Shown here: positions 11,157 through 22,900 of the stretch, piece after piece
Layout: every line of letters starts with the position of its first letter
How positions within the stretch are numbered: the first letter of the stretch is position 1
The notes under the pieces: model-generated
Database searches by the model: none
Told to the model about the DNA's origin: nothing
What the model saw: only the letters and a program-made list of their open reading frames with translations
Made by a program: the position numbers and the translations under genes
Assembly: GCA_025449115.1 (NCBI GenBank)
Contig: JAHLKC010000129.1
Span: forward strand, 53,300 to 117,299
DNA length: 64,000 nt
Direction: 5' to 3'
DNA from: Chytridium lagenaria
Lineage: Eukaryota > Chytridiomycota > Chytridiomycetes > Chytridiales > Chytridiaceae

Positions 11157-14100
11157 TCAAACACTCTCACACCTTCCCCCACTCTTCAACAACGAAATCA
11201 TCTCATCCTTCTCTCTCACCATTTTCTGCAACTCTTCAATCTTTTTCGCATCCTCACTGGCTTGCATCGAGTATCCGCTGATGTTCATCCCGGATTGTCG
11301 GTCGCTCCCTTGAGAGGAGGAGTTCATGAACGTGTCGTTGTTGTTGCCCCGGCCTTGAACTATTTCTATGATTTTGGGGACGCTGAGAGGGGGTTAGTGA
11401 GGGGTGGAGTGAGGGGGAGTTGGGGTGGTTGTGGAGTAAGGAAGATGAGAATTTGGGGAGGGTTTGAGAAGAAGAGTCGGGGTGCACGTGGAGTTAAGAA
11501 GAAGAAGAGTCGGGAGCATTTGGAGTCAGGAAGAAGAGGAGTCGAGGGGAGTCAGGGAGCACGTGGAGTTAGGAAGAAGAGGAGTTGAGGAGCATTTGCA
11601 ATAAGGAAGAAGAAGATTAAGGGGAGTGGTGAGGGATGTTGGATGTGAAGGAAGGAAAAAAAATATAATTACATTAGAGGATCGCGACGCCCGTTTGCGT
11701 GATAATGACGACGAGCGCTTCCATCACAAAGATCACATCTGGATCTTTAACGGCGAAATTGGCGATAGCGTTCTAATTATAATATATCAATATGGTTTAT
11801 ATCACTCTCTTTGTTAATGTGTCAAAGTAATTGATAAATGCGGAACGGGAATGGAAACATATTAGAAAGAACTTTTCTTACCAAGACGATACCAATAACG
11901 ACCCAATTGTAGATTGCTAGGAGACTGGTTAATATAATAAGCAATGGATCCATCCTACCCATCGCGATCCATTTTGATTCGTTGAACGCACTTGGCGTGT
12001 TCTCTCACTAGATACGTCAACCAAACACCGTATGCAAGCGTCAACACCATAGCGCCAAACAAATGTAATTCTAGAAAACATTAATTAGAACCACATCAAA
12101 CGATAAAAAGGTGTTATATCTTTATAGTAAAGAGAAAAGAGAATATGTAAAAAAAAAATAGCCATACGTAATCCCCAAAATGACAATGCGGCGTCTGATT
12201 CAAACTGTAAAACCGTTCCATTCGTCGCCACTTTTGCCACCGAATCCATCTTCAAATAGGGTCGTTGTGACGGTAATATATTCCAAATCACAAGGATGAT
12301 CATCCACAATACCACCACCACACTGAAATACATCAACATGGTCGAGTCATGGAGTTTTTGGGCTTTTTTTTTTTGTTTACAAAATCACGCTGATTCGGTA
12401 TGTCTTTTGGGAAAGGGTTTTGTTAGATTTTGGGAGGAGGGGAGGTAAGTACCTTGACGAGGAGAGCGCCGAATACGACGGCGAAACCGAGGTATTTGAG
12501 CCATCCAAAGACGATGCAGGAACCGTCGTCCTGAGGGTGTTAGAATGGTGGGAAGCGTGGGGAGGGGTTACCATGGGGTACATGGAAAAGAGGTAGATTC
12601 CAACGTAGGAGATGTTTGGCGCCGAGTAAGATCTTAGAGAAAAAGGGTTCATTAGAGAATAAAGGAGAGTCCGAAATAGAAAAAGAACCCAAAAGGGGTC
12701 ATCCATTGGGAAAGAACGGGAAAAACATAAAGATGGGGGGAATAGGTTTTGAATAGAGGACTTACAGAGCCAAGAAGATTGGTGACGAAGCAACAAAAAT
12801 CTTCATTGTCCTATACATCACCATATACACAAACAACAACACCGTTATCAACATGCACACCGCCGTCACCCCTACAAAAGCCCATCTCATCCCCCTATTC
12901 GCCTTAAACTGCACAACAGGTATAACCGGAGTCGGAGGTGGAGTCAATTTCCCCCCCAAGAACAACATGTCCCCACTCAACGTCACGCTATTATTCCGTC
13001 TCCACCATTTTCCCGATGACACACCAGCCACCACTCGACGTCGTGATGAGATGTTGGCGAATCGATAAATGATCAAATCTTGCTCCATCTGAAGATCCGC
13101 GTTTGTATCGTATTGAAGGGGATTGCCGTGAAGGTCTGTTAGGTTTGGGGTGTTGAGGAGTTGGGAGATGTTGGAGTTGACGTTGGTTAAAGGAGACGGT
13201 TGTTGATGTCTTCTATGGTTATGCGGTTGGTTTTGGTGTACTGATGGAAATGTTAGTCAAAGGATTTTTTTTGTTCTGTAACATCTTTAGAGGGCTCTTT
13301 AAACAACGTCCGGGTTTCTTTTGTCCTGTAACATCTTTTAGAGGGCTCTTTTAAACGTCCGGCTTTCTTTGGAAATAAAGGGGTGGGGTTTCGCCTTCGT
13401 CACATGCAGCCCGTTCGGAAGCAAAAGTCCGTTTCCCCATGGCAACAACAGTGGCCACACCCCAAGCTCCTTAAGCACCAATTTTCTTTCCTACATGTAT
13501 ACTATGAAGATACCTACATAATCAAACACCCCAACAAGCGTTTTTCGCGCATTTCAGAGTATTGTGAATATAATCCGACGGCCGTGGCGCCATATACCCC
13601 GCGCTGATCGCAAACATTGAAAGATACCCTTCAAGATACCGCAAGTTCGGACCTGAGCACATATTCCCCGCAGCCTGCACCATCATCCCAGTGTTCCGAT
13701 TCTACCAAAACAAAATCTGTGAGTGCAAATCAACCATGTCGACCCTACAATCATTGTCACGAAATTCGGTATCTCTGCTGCAATGTTCAATTGAGTGTCG
13801 TTTGGACAGTTGGATGGGAACGTGAGGTTTGCTGTCATCGCCGTGTATTCTGCTGTGTGTGTCGTTACGTTGAAGGTTCGAGTTACACCGGGATATTGAT
13901 CGGTGCTTTCGTTGCTTATGAAAAAATCTGTCCACCATTGTCTTAATGCGACGGCTTCTGCGTTGCCACCCTCTACTGCGTCGTCTTTGTATAATGGGTT
14001 TTGGACTTGCCATACTCCTGTGATGTTTGGGAGAAGCGCTTGAGATGATGGTGATGCAAACATGATCTCGGTCCATCCTTTTACGTGTTAGCGGAAAGTG

Positions 14101-15396
14101 TTTTTTTTTTTTGGGTACCTGTTATTGTGATGAATCAATGTGAACGAACGAATATGTTGAGTCAGCGGCAAGTCATTTTTTTTTATATATACCTGTTGTT
14201 GTGATGAACCAATGTGAGCCATCCAACATGTTGAGTTCTGCAGCTGATCGCATGATGTTGACGACGGGGAAGGATGCGGCGATCGTGATGATGGTTTGGA
14301 TACGGTTGTCAATAAACGGGCGGAGGTCACTCTTGAAATCGGTTTTGGAAAACTCGTAAATGATCACGGAGGATATTGTGACGTTGTAGAGTGCTGCGTT
14401 TTGTTGGAGAAGTTGGGTCATACCGTTTCCTAGCTATTTGAAAACGTAAAGGATATTGAGAGGGGTGTTTATGTGTTTGTTTTTTTTTTGGGGGGGGGGG
14501 GCAAGGGGGGCGGGAAGGTGGGGCGAGGGGGTGTTTTCTTTTCGGGGGCGGGGAAGGATGTTGTTTTTCACCTCATCGTTTGATGCAAAGATTCCTACGT
14601 CCGTTTTATTTGAATGCCTTGATGAGCGCTAAAATCCTCTAGCCTGTACTATACAATACATGAGCGTGTTTTTTCTGCATAATGCATAAACATTACATGC
14701 TGCATTCGATTGCGTTCTAAACGTTGTAGGATAATCCACTTTATTCGAGAGTTGCGGTGACGTCGCGAGATTTGAGCAATGCAAAACACTACGAAAAAAC
14801 ACATTAAAATCCCATTCGTTTCATAACAATCACCCTGCGCATGGACTTACTTATTCACAGCTGCGGCCACAGCCATCGTCACCTTTTAAAACAGCGTTAT
14901 TAAAACCACACCCAATAAAAAAAAAGCATCCATAACCCCGTTTTACCGTATTCCTAGAACTACTCTCCCCAATAATAGCCACAACCCTTTCCTGCGATAT
15001 CAACTGCAACGCCGCTCTCAACGAAACCCCCCGATCCAACCTCGAGTTAATAGGAACAAGCTCAATCCTCGTATCCGGAAGCACGCTAACCATTTAACCT
15101 CTCATCACGAAAACGCCCTCCCACCTTGGATCATTGTTTGTTCGATTCATGTACCATATCAATGCATTGTACACGGCGCCTGTGTTGAGCGTTTGAACTG
15201 AACTGCTGACCACTGATTGCTCATCGTTGACGTTGAATGGAACCGCGAAGGGCATGAGAACACGATCTGGCGGGGGTGAGGATGAGAGTACGTTGCGGAA
15301 GGTTACCTTTATTGTTTTGACTTTTTGGGGGAGGGCTTGACCTGCAATCATCCATGCGAAGCTTAACAGTGCAAATGCTTTCCATAGTAGCGTCAT
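11157..15396 (-). CDS. Class C G-protein-coupled receptor, GABA-B-receptor-like
   Basis: Start at 15396 with a signal peptide (MTLLWKAFALLSFAWMIAGQ). A periplasmic-binding-protein-like ligand domain follows: RVVAIIGESSSRNT, CSNLATSPQLSNKVDYP, TDVGIFASNDE, MLDGSHWFITTTGWTEIMF, FFISNESTDQYPGVTRTFNV. Then come LFLGGKLTPPPTPV before TM1 (12890 region), TM1 ending ASSPIFLAL, PNISYVGIYLFSMYP, DDGSCIVFGWLKYLGFAVVF (TM3), TM4 near 12300, the family hallmark NTPSAFNESKWIAMGRMDP before TM6 (11990-11930), TM7 with EALVVIITQTGVAIL, and VPKIIEIVQG. The C-terminus is a short coiled coil (AKKIEELQKMVREKDEMISL) ending at the TGA at 11159-11157. There are many short introns and several homopolymer-type frame breaks. 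The ligand is unknown. A plasma-membrane receptor signalling through heterotrimeric G proteins is the family expectation. Confidence 0.85.
11420..11630. repeat. Purine-rich minisatellite in a GPCR intron
   Basis: Degenerate units of about 40-50 bp sharing GGAGTTAGGAAGAAGA and GGAGCATTTG repeat four to five times. They lie between the TM7 exon and the last exon of the receptor gene. Confidence 0.6.
13267..13372. repeat. Imperfect ~52-bp tandem duplication in a GPCR intron
   Basis: Two copies share CTGTAACATCTTT, AGAGGGCTCTTT and AACGTCCGG. The second is slightly expanded in its T runs. It is non-coding. Confidence 0.7.
14101..14215. repeat. Duplicated exon edge inside a GPCR intron
   Basis: The end of a ligand-domain exon with its splice donor (ACCTGTTGTTGTGATGAACC at 14191-14210) recurs at about 14117-14136 as a diverged copy (ACCTGTTATTGTGATGAATC). 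Each copy is followed by a poly-T tract on the left. The distal copy no longer fits the reading frame, so it appears to be a decayed tandem duplicate carrying a decoy 5' splice site. Confidence 0.65.
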
Positions 15397-15829
15397 GTTG
15401 TTCGATGGAGGGGGGGTGGGGGTGGAGGGGAGAATGGGGGTAAGACCTTGTGGTCACGTTTGTTGATGAAATTGACAGGTTGACCGTGTTTTTGATGATG
15501 TATTTGGGTTGGGATTTACCTTGTGGTTTTGGGAGATTGGAAAGGGTTGGTACTTGAGGTATGGAATTAGAGAAGGACGTGGTGATTGTGTATTTTTGTA
15601 TGCGACACTCTGTGGGTTGTAGAGTGATTTGTTTATTTTTTATTTTTATACTTTTAGAACGCGGTTGGTATGCGCACAAAGGGCTTATATGGTGGGAAGC
15701 TCGATTTTGGATAAACATAGATATTTCCTTGAAGCATGTTTAGAGAAACGTGTAAAGTTCATACAGTATAAAGACATGTTAGGTTTCTTTAATTTTTGTT
15801 GATAACAACATTATTCACAGTTTTCAGAA
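15397..15829. other. Intergenic region between the GPCR and HIT genes
   Basis: The upstream flank of the receptor gene. It is T-rich with G-rich stretches near 15410-15440. No gene is supported. Confidence 0.5.
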
Positions 15830-16795
15830 TTAGTCGAGATAAATGTAGTAAGTATTATATATAGATCCGTCTCCGTTTCCCGTCAAAATCAGCATCCAGC
15901 GTCTCACAGGTAAAAACGACCGGTCCTTCTTCGACGGGAGTGATGGTCTGTTTCTCACAAAAAACTCCCACCCCCAAGTCCGATCATCCTGTCGTTCCAC
16001 AGCATCCTCCAAGCTTTGTATCAACGTATCCACACCTACAAACCACTTTACGAATCGATATCCCCGTTTCACAGGCTTATCTTCAGGATACTTTAAACTC
16101 CTATAAAAGTTATATCAAAAAAGGGGGGCATCGCCTTTTACCTCACCCAATTCTTGAACGGGAGGCCTATGACGTGGAGATGGAGATGCGGGACGGACGT
16201 GAAGGGTGGGACGTGGAATCCTAGACGGTGGGAGTGGGAGAATTCGGGGTCGATGAGAAGGTCGTGCCCGATTTGACGCATACGGTTGAGGAGAGGGATG
16301 GAAGCGTGAGTGAGGTTTAAGACGCTATCTACACAATATTTTAATGAAAAGCTTCGATGATGATAAAAACCTATATGCGTTTTCGGTATAACAAGTAAAT
16401 GCACCTTTGCCGCAGGGTTGATATCAGCAAACGCTACAATCTCATCATCCCTGTAAACGATTCGAGCGTTCTCGTAAGCGTCGTTGGCGATATCGCACGC
16501 AAAACACGCAGAGAGGGGGTGGCGTTGAGAATGTGGTGCCCATTCTTTGAGGGTCTTGTTCTAGACGGACGATTGGGCAGCCGAGCGATCTGAGGAGGGA
16601 TGTGGGGATGAAAGGGATGTTGAGACAGAGGAGGTCAATGAGGACGAGGTGTTCTGAGAGGGGGTTGGGGAGGAGTGTTGGGAGGGATAGGGTGATGAGG
16701 AGGAGGAGGATTGGGAGGGATAGGGAGATGAGGAGAAGATTTGAAGTGTGAGTGCGAGTTGATGACGGGGGTTTGGGTGGTTTGGGTGTTGGCAT
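15830..16795 (-). CDS. HIT-domain nucleotide hydrolase, HINT3-like
   Basis: The histidine-triad motif is plain: LGFHVPPFTSVPHLHLHVIG around 16200-16160, with HxHxH and the FHVPPF block typical of HINT3-type adenosine phosphoramidases. Upstream lies EIVAFADINPAAKVHLLVIPKTHI, the standard HIT N-terminal strand set; the next exon starts DSVLNLTHASIPLLNRM. Intron 1 is 16370-16329 and intron 2 about 16146-16101. After it comes PEDKPVKRGYRFVKWFVGVDTLIQSLE, matching the family's C-terminal tail. The chosen ATG at 16795 gives a Pro-rich start and a hydrophobic, membrane-like segment ahead of the HIT domain, which is unusual. Frame corrections are needed near 16500 (CVFC..DIAN) and at intron 2. The protein should hydrolyse AMP-linked phosphoramidates or acyl-AMP, but the physiological substrate is not readable from sequence. 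Confidence 0.8.
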
Positions 16796-17039
16796 TTGAT
16801 GTGCCTTGAGACAAACAAATTGTGGTTTTCAAATATCTCCCTGAACTTATACTGCACCCTAGGGACGATCACCCCAAGTTTGTTGCTCGATATCATGAAC
16901 AACCCGTCAAAGTCATAGTGCAGAGAAACAAGTTGATAAAAAGATTTAGTACGGATGAGACCACCATTTCCAGCCTAAGCTCATACCTATTAGATCGGAA
17001 TCATGATCAATTTGTAAGGCGCCAAACATTTTATTGAGA

Positions 17040-17965
17040 AATAAATACTCCATGTCCCATCAATGTCGCGCCAAACAGAAAAGCCTTCTTGAACCGATTC
17101 TGTAACAACTCCATGCGATGACCTTTAATGAATGATTGTCAGCGAAGGATTGACTTCATCCGTCATGTTTTCTTGGACACCTTCATACCAGCAAAGCGTA
17201 TATCTTGCCATCTGCATTGCAAAGTTCAATCTCCAAGAGTTGATGTGTTGTTCTTCATTTCAAAACACCCTCTGACTCTTTATTTTCTATAACCCGTCCT
17301 TATGGTTTTGAACATGGTGAGAACGGCTCTGGGGGTATCAGAGTGGAAATAAAAGAAGCTTTTCATCTACACCTTGGAGGTTAAATTACAAGACCACTTG
17401 AACCTTTCCACCCCTTCACTCTGTAACAACGACATCCTCTCATTCTTCTCTCTTCAATCCATTTCGCGTCATTCGCGTGCAGCTAATATCTGCTACTGTT
17501 GCATTTTCACGACAATGCTGAAGTCCCACGTCTGACCAACGTGTTATTGTTGTCGCCATGGGGACGCTGGGAGAGTAACAGTAAAGAGAGTTGCAGAGGC
17601 CAGTGATGGGGGATGACATTAGAAGAACGACGGACACGGGTATAGGTGATGTTGGCGGAGAATGCTAACCCTATGGAATATCAATGTCTGAATCCTTCAC
17701 TGCGAATATTGGCCATGGCATTCTAAAGTTGATGTTTAAACGCCTTCTCCTAAAAACGATTACCAAACGATCGATACCTGTCATAACTCCATTAATTGCT
17801 ATAGAAAGTAATTAGATGTGACGAAGAAAGAGTGAAAGAATCGCAGTGAATCCGAGGTATCTGAGTTTGCTAAAAATGATGCACGTGTCGTCATCCTGAG
17901 AGTTAGTTAAATGTCGTCACCTTGGGATATTGTGAGAAGAGGTCGATTTAAATCTCGTGGATATT
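17040..17965 (-). pseudogene. Decayed class C GPCR paralog (fragments)
   Basis: Minus-strand fragments match the intact receptor in order. DDDTCIIFSKLRYLGFTAI (about 17895-17830) parallels DDGSCIVFGWLKYLGFAVVF of the intact gene, and a stretch ending IDLFSQYPK just upstream parallels IYLFSMYPM. Later pieces include SVVLLMSSPITGLCNSLYCY and CWYEGVQENMTDEVNPSL. In-frame stop codons interrupt the segments, and no ligand-binding domain is visible upstream, where tandem repeats begin. It is probably a partial tandem duplication of the neighbouring GPCR that has degenerated. Confidence 0.55.
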
Positions 17966-18325
17966 TTGAGAGAAAGAAAGGGTAAAGATCGTAAAAAGTC
18001 TCAGTCCGAAACGGGAGGGAGTTACCTTTGGATCAAAGAAGCTACTACTTTGAGAAAAAGAGGGTCAGCAAACAAAGATCGTCAAAGCCTCAATGCGAAA
18101 TGGGAGGGGAGTTAGCTTTGGCATATAGTCAAAGAAGCTACTATTTGAGAGAAAAAGTTGGTCAGAAACAAAGATCGTCAAAGCCTCAATGCGAAATGGG
18201 AGTGGAGTTAGCTCTGGCATATAGTCAAAGAAGCTACTATTTGAGAGAAAAAGATGGTCAGCAATCAAAGATCGTAAAAGCCTCAGAGCGAAACGGGAGG
18301 GGGGTACCTTTGGAAAATGGTCAAA
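17963..18325. repeat. 96-bp tandem repeat, about 3.7 copies
   Basis: CAAAGAAGCTACTA recurs at 18034, 18130 and 18226 with an exact 96-bp spacing. A shortened copy precedes it near 17963. The period is a multiple of three, so the plus strand stays open from 18028 to 18333 (32-residue repeat containing QRSYYLREK). The position, directly upstream of the decayed GPCR exons, suggests amplified intron sequence. Confidence 0.8.
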
Positions 18326-18333
18326 GGGGCTAG

Positions 18334-19916
18334 TACTATTTATGAAATAGTTTGTTTGAAAGTGGGACTCTAAGCGTATAAACTAAAGCGTTTATCGTCG
18401 TCAAATATTGACTATGGGTTAAAAAATAGGGATATACGCAATTGCGCTTGTAATATCAAGAAAGGCGGGGAGTGAGGATGTACTGTATCCGAGAGGTAGT
18501 GAGCTGCAAGCACGACATTCTGACGCGTTCTTCATGTGAAGGAATAGAACGGCTGGAGGCGATAAGATATATGAATAAGGTTTCAAACTTTGTTATGATA
18601 GAAAACTGATATGATTGAAGAGCGTCAGGCAGGCAGGCTTGGTGGCGATAATGATGCCTCCACCCCTTTTTGATGGTGGAATATGACGGTCATTATGATG
18701 TGGATTTCATTTCAGGACCGCGCGTTGTTGGAGATACCAGCCCATGAACCTTGTTGTTACGCCCCTACCCACTGTTTAGTGACGGAGGGATGACAATATC
18801 AAGTTTAGAGATAAGTGTTTAATATTATGAAATCTTAAAAAAAAGGTTTATCTGAGAATGATAAATGTATCCAAGACAAAAGGTTATCAAGATGAATGGC
18901 ATGAGCATGATAACTTTAAATCATGTTGCAACAGTATGGGGTGGTTTTGGTGTGCCTGTTGCCATAAGGGTGAAAATATCATGGACCGTTTCTCAACAGA
19001 ACTTGGCGGGTCCGCCTCTGTAAAGGGCGCTTTTCTATTATTATTATTATTATTATTAGTAAGGTATTAGTTGATAATGACGGCGTCAACCTCCACTCTT
19101 TTTGACGTCATGACTAATAAATACACATATTAATATTATTATTACTGTACAGTAATAATAATAATAAAGAAGAATTTATCTTAATAATATGTTATAAGTA
19201 AGCGTGTATCACGTTCCCTCATGCAAAGGGATTTGTATTACATTGACGGCTGGAAACATGCAAAAATAAAATATTAATAAATAGAATTAATAATAAAATA
19301 AGTATTATTAAAATAGAATGGGGATCAGTCAGCAAAGAACCTAAAGTCCGACTCCGAAATACCTAATAGTTTATTATTATATTATTCTATTAATAGGATG
19401 GGCTTATCAATCTCCTCCTCCATCCATCCCTCCATCCATCCAGCTCTTTATTAGAGGTGAGAGGCTTTTCACTTGATAAATAGGAAAATGTCTTTTTCTT
19501 TATACATATTTGTTTAAAACCTTTTTTTTTTCTTTTCCCTTGAAAAGTTGCTTTGAATAATAAAATACTATTTATTAATAATAGAGAATAATAACTTTTA
19601 ATAGACATTTAATCGGCTTTATTAATAAAATATTATGTAGAAAATAATAATTAATAAATAAAATATTATTCATTCACATCCCATCCCCCAACCCCCGCAC
19701 CGCACATTTCTATTCTAATTAATTCTATTTTATCTATTTAATTATTATATCTTTTTTATACTACATACATACGTAAAATATATTTAATATTGTTGGTCTT
19801 TTAGTATTTAAACACATTTAAAAGGAAGCTGCGCATCCCTCTTTTTCATCACACTCAACACCTCACCTTTCTTTCCTTTCTTCTGTCTGCTCTGCTTCTC
19901 TACTTTATACACTCTC
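18334..19916. other. AT-rich intergenic region with ATT/AAT microsatellites
   Basis: Contains TTATTATTATTATTATTA near 19038-19058, a mirrored TATTATTATTACTGTACAGTAATAATAATA tract near 19130-19165 that can form a hairpin, and long AT-rich stretches up to the ABC transporter gene. No gene is supported. Confidence 0.6.
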
Positions 19917-22900
19917 ATGGCATCGGATCTTGCTCTCCAAGAGGTCTACAATGCCTCAACAGCCCTGTACCCAAACCCTTTCCTCATAAACGGTCGTCCT
20001 AAACGTGGAAAGCCTTTCATCGTCCCCCCTTTTGAATCGCTTCCCTCCCTCGTCCCAGGAGTCAACGTATCAGGTGTTCTCCCTCCTACCTCTGGATTCG
20101 GATGCTTTGTGCAGCCTTACGCTCCTCTCGGATTCCAACTCGCTGCAAATGGAACCAATTGTGCAAAGGGATTTTGGTGTCCTTATGTGGACCCTGCTGT
20201 ACCCAGCAGGCAGATGGTGGCGTGCCCGCCCTCGGAAGCTTGTGGATCCAGGAGGATTCTTGGTGAAAAGTGTTTGGTGAGTTTCTTACTATATCTTGTT
20301 ATAGATGTTGTAGTTTGAGCACATTATCCCTCAATAGATGATGCTTCATTTCCTTTGTTACATTGTCACATTATCCAACCTTTACTTTCTCATCCTTCAT
20401 CACACCATCACTTCCGTTCCCTTTCTTCACACCTATTCTTCTTCTCCTTTCCCTTCTCACTCGCACATCCTCTCTCTGAGCTGCTACGCTTCATCACCCA
20501 ACCCCCGCTTACCCTCCGCTTTCACTGCATCGATCCCCATTCCTTTTCCCACCCTCATTTCGTCATTTCTGCCCACATGAAAATTTTTTCTTTCGGCTTC
20601 CGGCGGCTCGGCCCGTTCAAGTGGGTCCATTTCCCCCAACTTTACAAAACAGCAGAGGCTTGCCTGTTGCGGGTCGTTCTGCACAAATCCGACCTATTTC
20701 CCGTCCTCCCCACACACCTCCCTCTCACCACCCCGCATAACATTGGCGCGTCCTCATCACCCCACCTTATTCACGCGTCTTGCCTGTTTCCTAACAATAC
20801 ATCTTTTTATAGCCTCAAGGTCTCTTTGAGCCCGTCCCCTGTCCCGCTGGTTTCTACTGCCCTACCCCGCAGACCCTCAATGTCTGGTAAGGACACAACC
20901 CCTTTCCAATGTTTTGCCCTCAAAAGCCCTCTACCTTCAATCCGCCCGTCCCCATATCCCAAACCTTTCGTTTTTATCTTTGCGCGCCTTACGACCCAAA
21001 ACTCACCCACCAAATAAATCTCCACCTCACTTCCAAAGTCCCGCCGGCTACCAATGCGCCACCGGTACCGTCGAACCCGTGAAATGCCAAATCCTCAGCC
21101 GATGTCCCGAAGGCACCATCCTCGAATCCCATTTCGGTCTCCTCGGTCTCGTCGTCATCTTTGACATCATCCTCCTCCTTCTCATCCTCTGGCGTCGCAT
21201 CTACGAAATCAAACGCGCCTCCCTCCCCATCTCCACCCTTCTCCCCGTCTTTCTTCAACGTCTTCTCTCCAAAAAATCAACCCCGAAACCAGACGTTGAA
21301 TCGCCCAAAACTGAATCCGTCATTGTCGTCGAGGATGATACCGAGGTCACCAAGAATGAAGGGATGGCGGTCTTGGATGATTTGAAATTGAAACCCCTTG
21401 TGGCCGCTTTTACAAAGGCGTTTGATGGGCATGAGGACTTGAAAATGGATTTCAAGTTTGATGGGTTGAGCCTCAAGTTGCCGAATGGGAAGAATATCCT
21501 TCAGGGAGTTACTGGGGAAATCAAATCTGGAAGGATGACCGCCATCATGGGACCCTCGGGAGCTGGAAGTAAGTTTCTCCCTTTCCTTGCATTGTTTTCC
21601 TTTGTATACATCCAGACGGTCATTGTTTTCCTTCATACACATCCAAACGATGACGGACCATGTCTAGCCCTTTATTGTTTTCCTTCCTTTCCCTTCTGTT
21701 TTCCTTTATACACATTCAAACGGACAATGTTTTCCTTCATACACATCTAAACGGACATTGTTTTCCTTCATACACATCCAAACGGACATTGTTTTCCTTC
21801 ATACACATCCAAACGGACATTGTTTTACCTTCATACACACCCAAACACATTCCTAACCAGCACTATCTAACCCTTTTATTTCAGAAACCACCTTTATGAA
21901 CGTCCTCATGGGCAAAGTCTCACGCACAGGCGGCCACCTCGAAATCAACGGCTCCCTCTCCGAGATCCACAAGTTTAAAAAGATCATTGGCTACGTCCCC
22001 CAAGAAGACACCATGTTGCGAGAATTGACATGCAAGGAAGTCGTCATGCATTCTGCGAGGTGTAGGTTACCGAGAGATTGGTCAAACGCTCAGGTTGAGG
22101 AATGTGTGGATGCTGTTTTGGAAGCGCTTGGGTGAGTGTTTTTTTTTTTTGTTTTTTTTTGGTTGGGAGTGTTGGGTTTTTAACGCTGTTGAAAGGTTGT
22201 CGCATGTTGCGCATACGCAGATTGGTGATGAGTTTAGTCGTGGGGTTTCGGGTGGACAGAGGAAGCGGGTTAATATCGCTATGGAGCTTGCTGCCAGTAA
22301 GTTTACATCAACTTTATCACAGTTTTTTCGCTGCTCCCTTATTTTGTTAAAACCTTTCCCCCCTTCTCCCCTTCTCCCACACCACGCCCCCCCCCCTTTT
22401 TTTGGAGGGAGAAGCTCCTCTCGCCATGTTCCTCGACTAACCTCCTTTTTCTTTCTGTGCAAAGCCCCACTCGCCATGTTCCTCGATGAACCCACCTCCG
22501 GTCTCGACGCCACCTCCGCTCTCGACGTCTCCCAAATCCTCCGCTCCATCTCCCGTCTCGGTCTCACCATCATCTCCGTCATCCATCAACCCCGCTACGA
22601 AATCTTCAAATCCTTCGACGACGTCCTCCTCATTGCTCCAGGCGGTCAAACCGCATACCTCGGTCCCATCGCCAACGTTCAATCTTACTTTGAAAACCTC
22701 CTCTCCATCAAATTCGACCCTGCTTCTAACCCCGCTGACCTCCTCATGGATATCCTCAGTGGACGTTCAAACCTCTCCACCGATGAAATCGTCGCCGCTT
22801 GGGCAAAAGGACAACCCAACCTCTCTTCCAACCTCTCCTCAACCCCTGAACCCTCCTCCACTTCCACCCCAGCCACCTCCACCCCCGCTTCCTCCACAAC

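Noticed and set aside
17963..18333. CRISPR-like array
   Set aside because: The whole 96-bp unit repeats head to tail; there are no unique spacers, and the host is a eukaryote.
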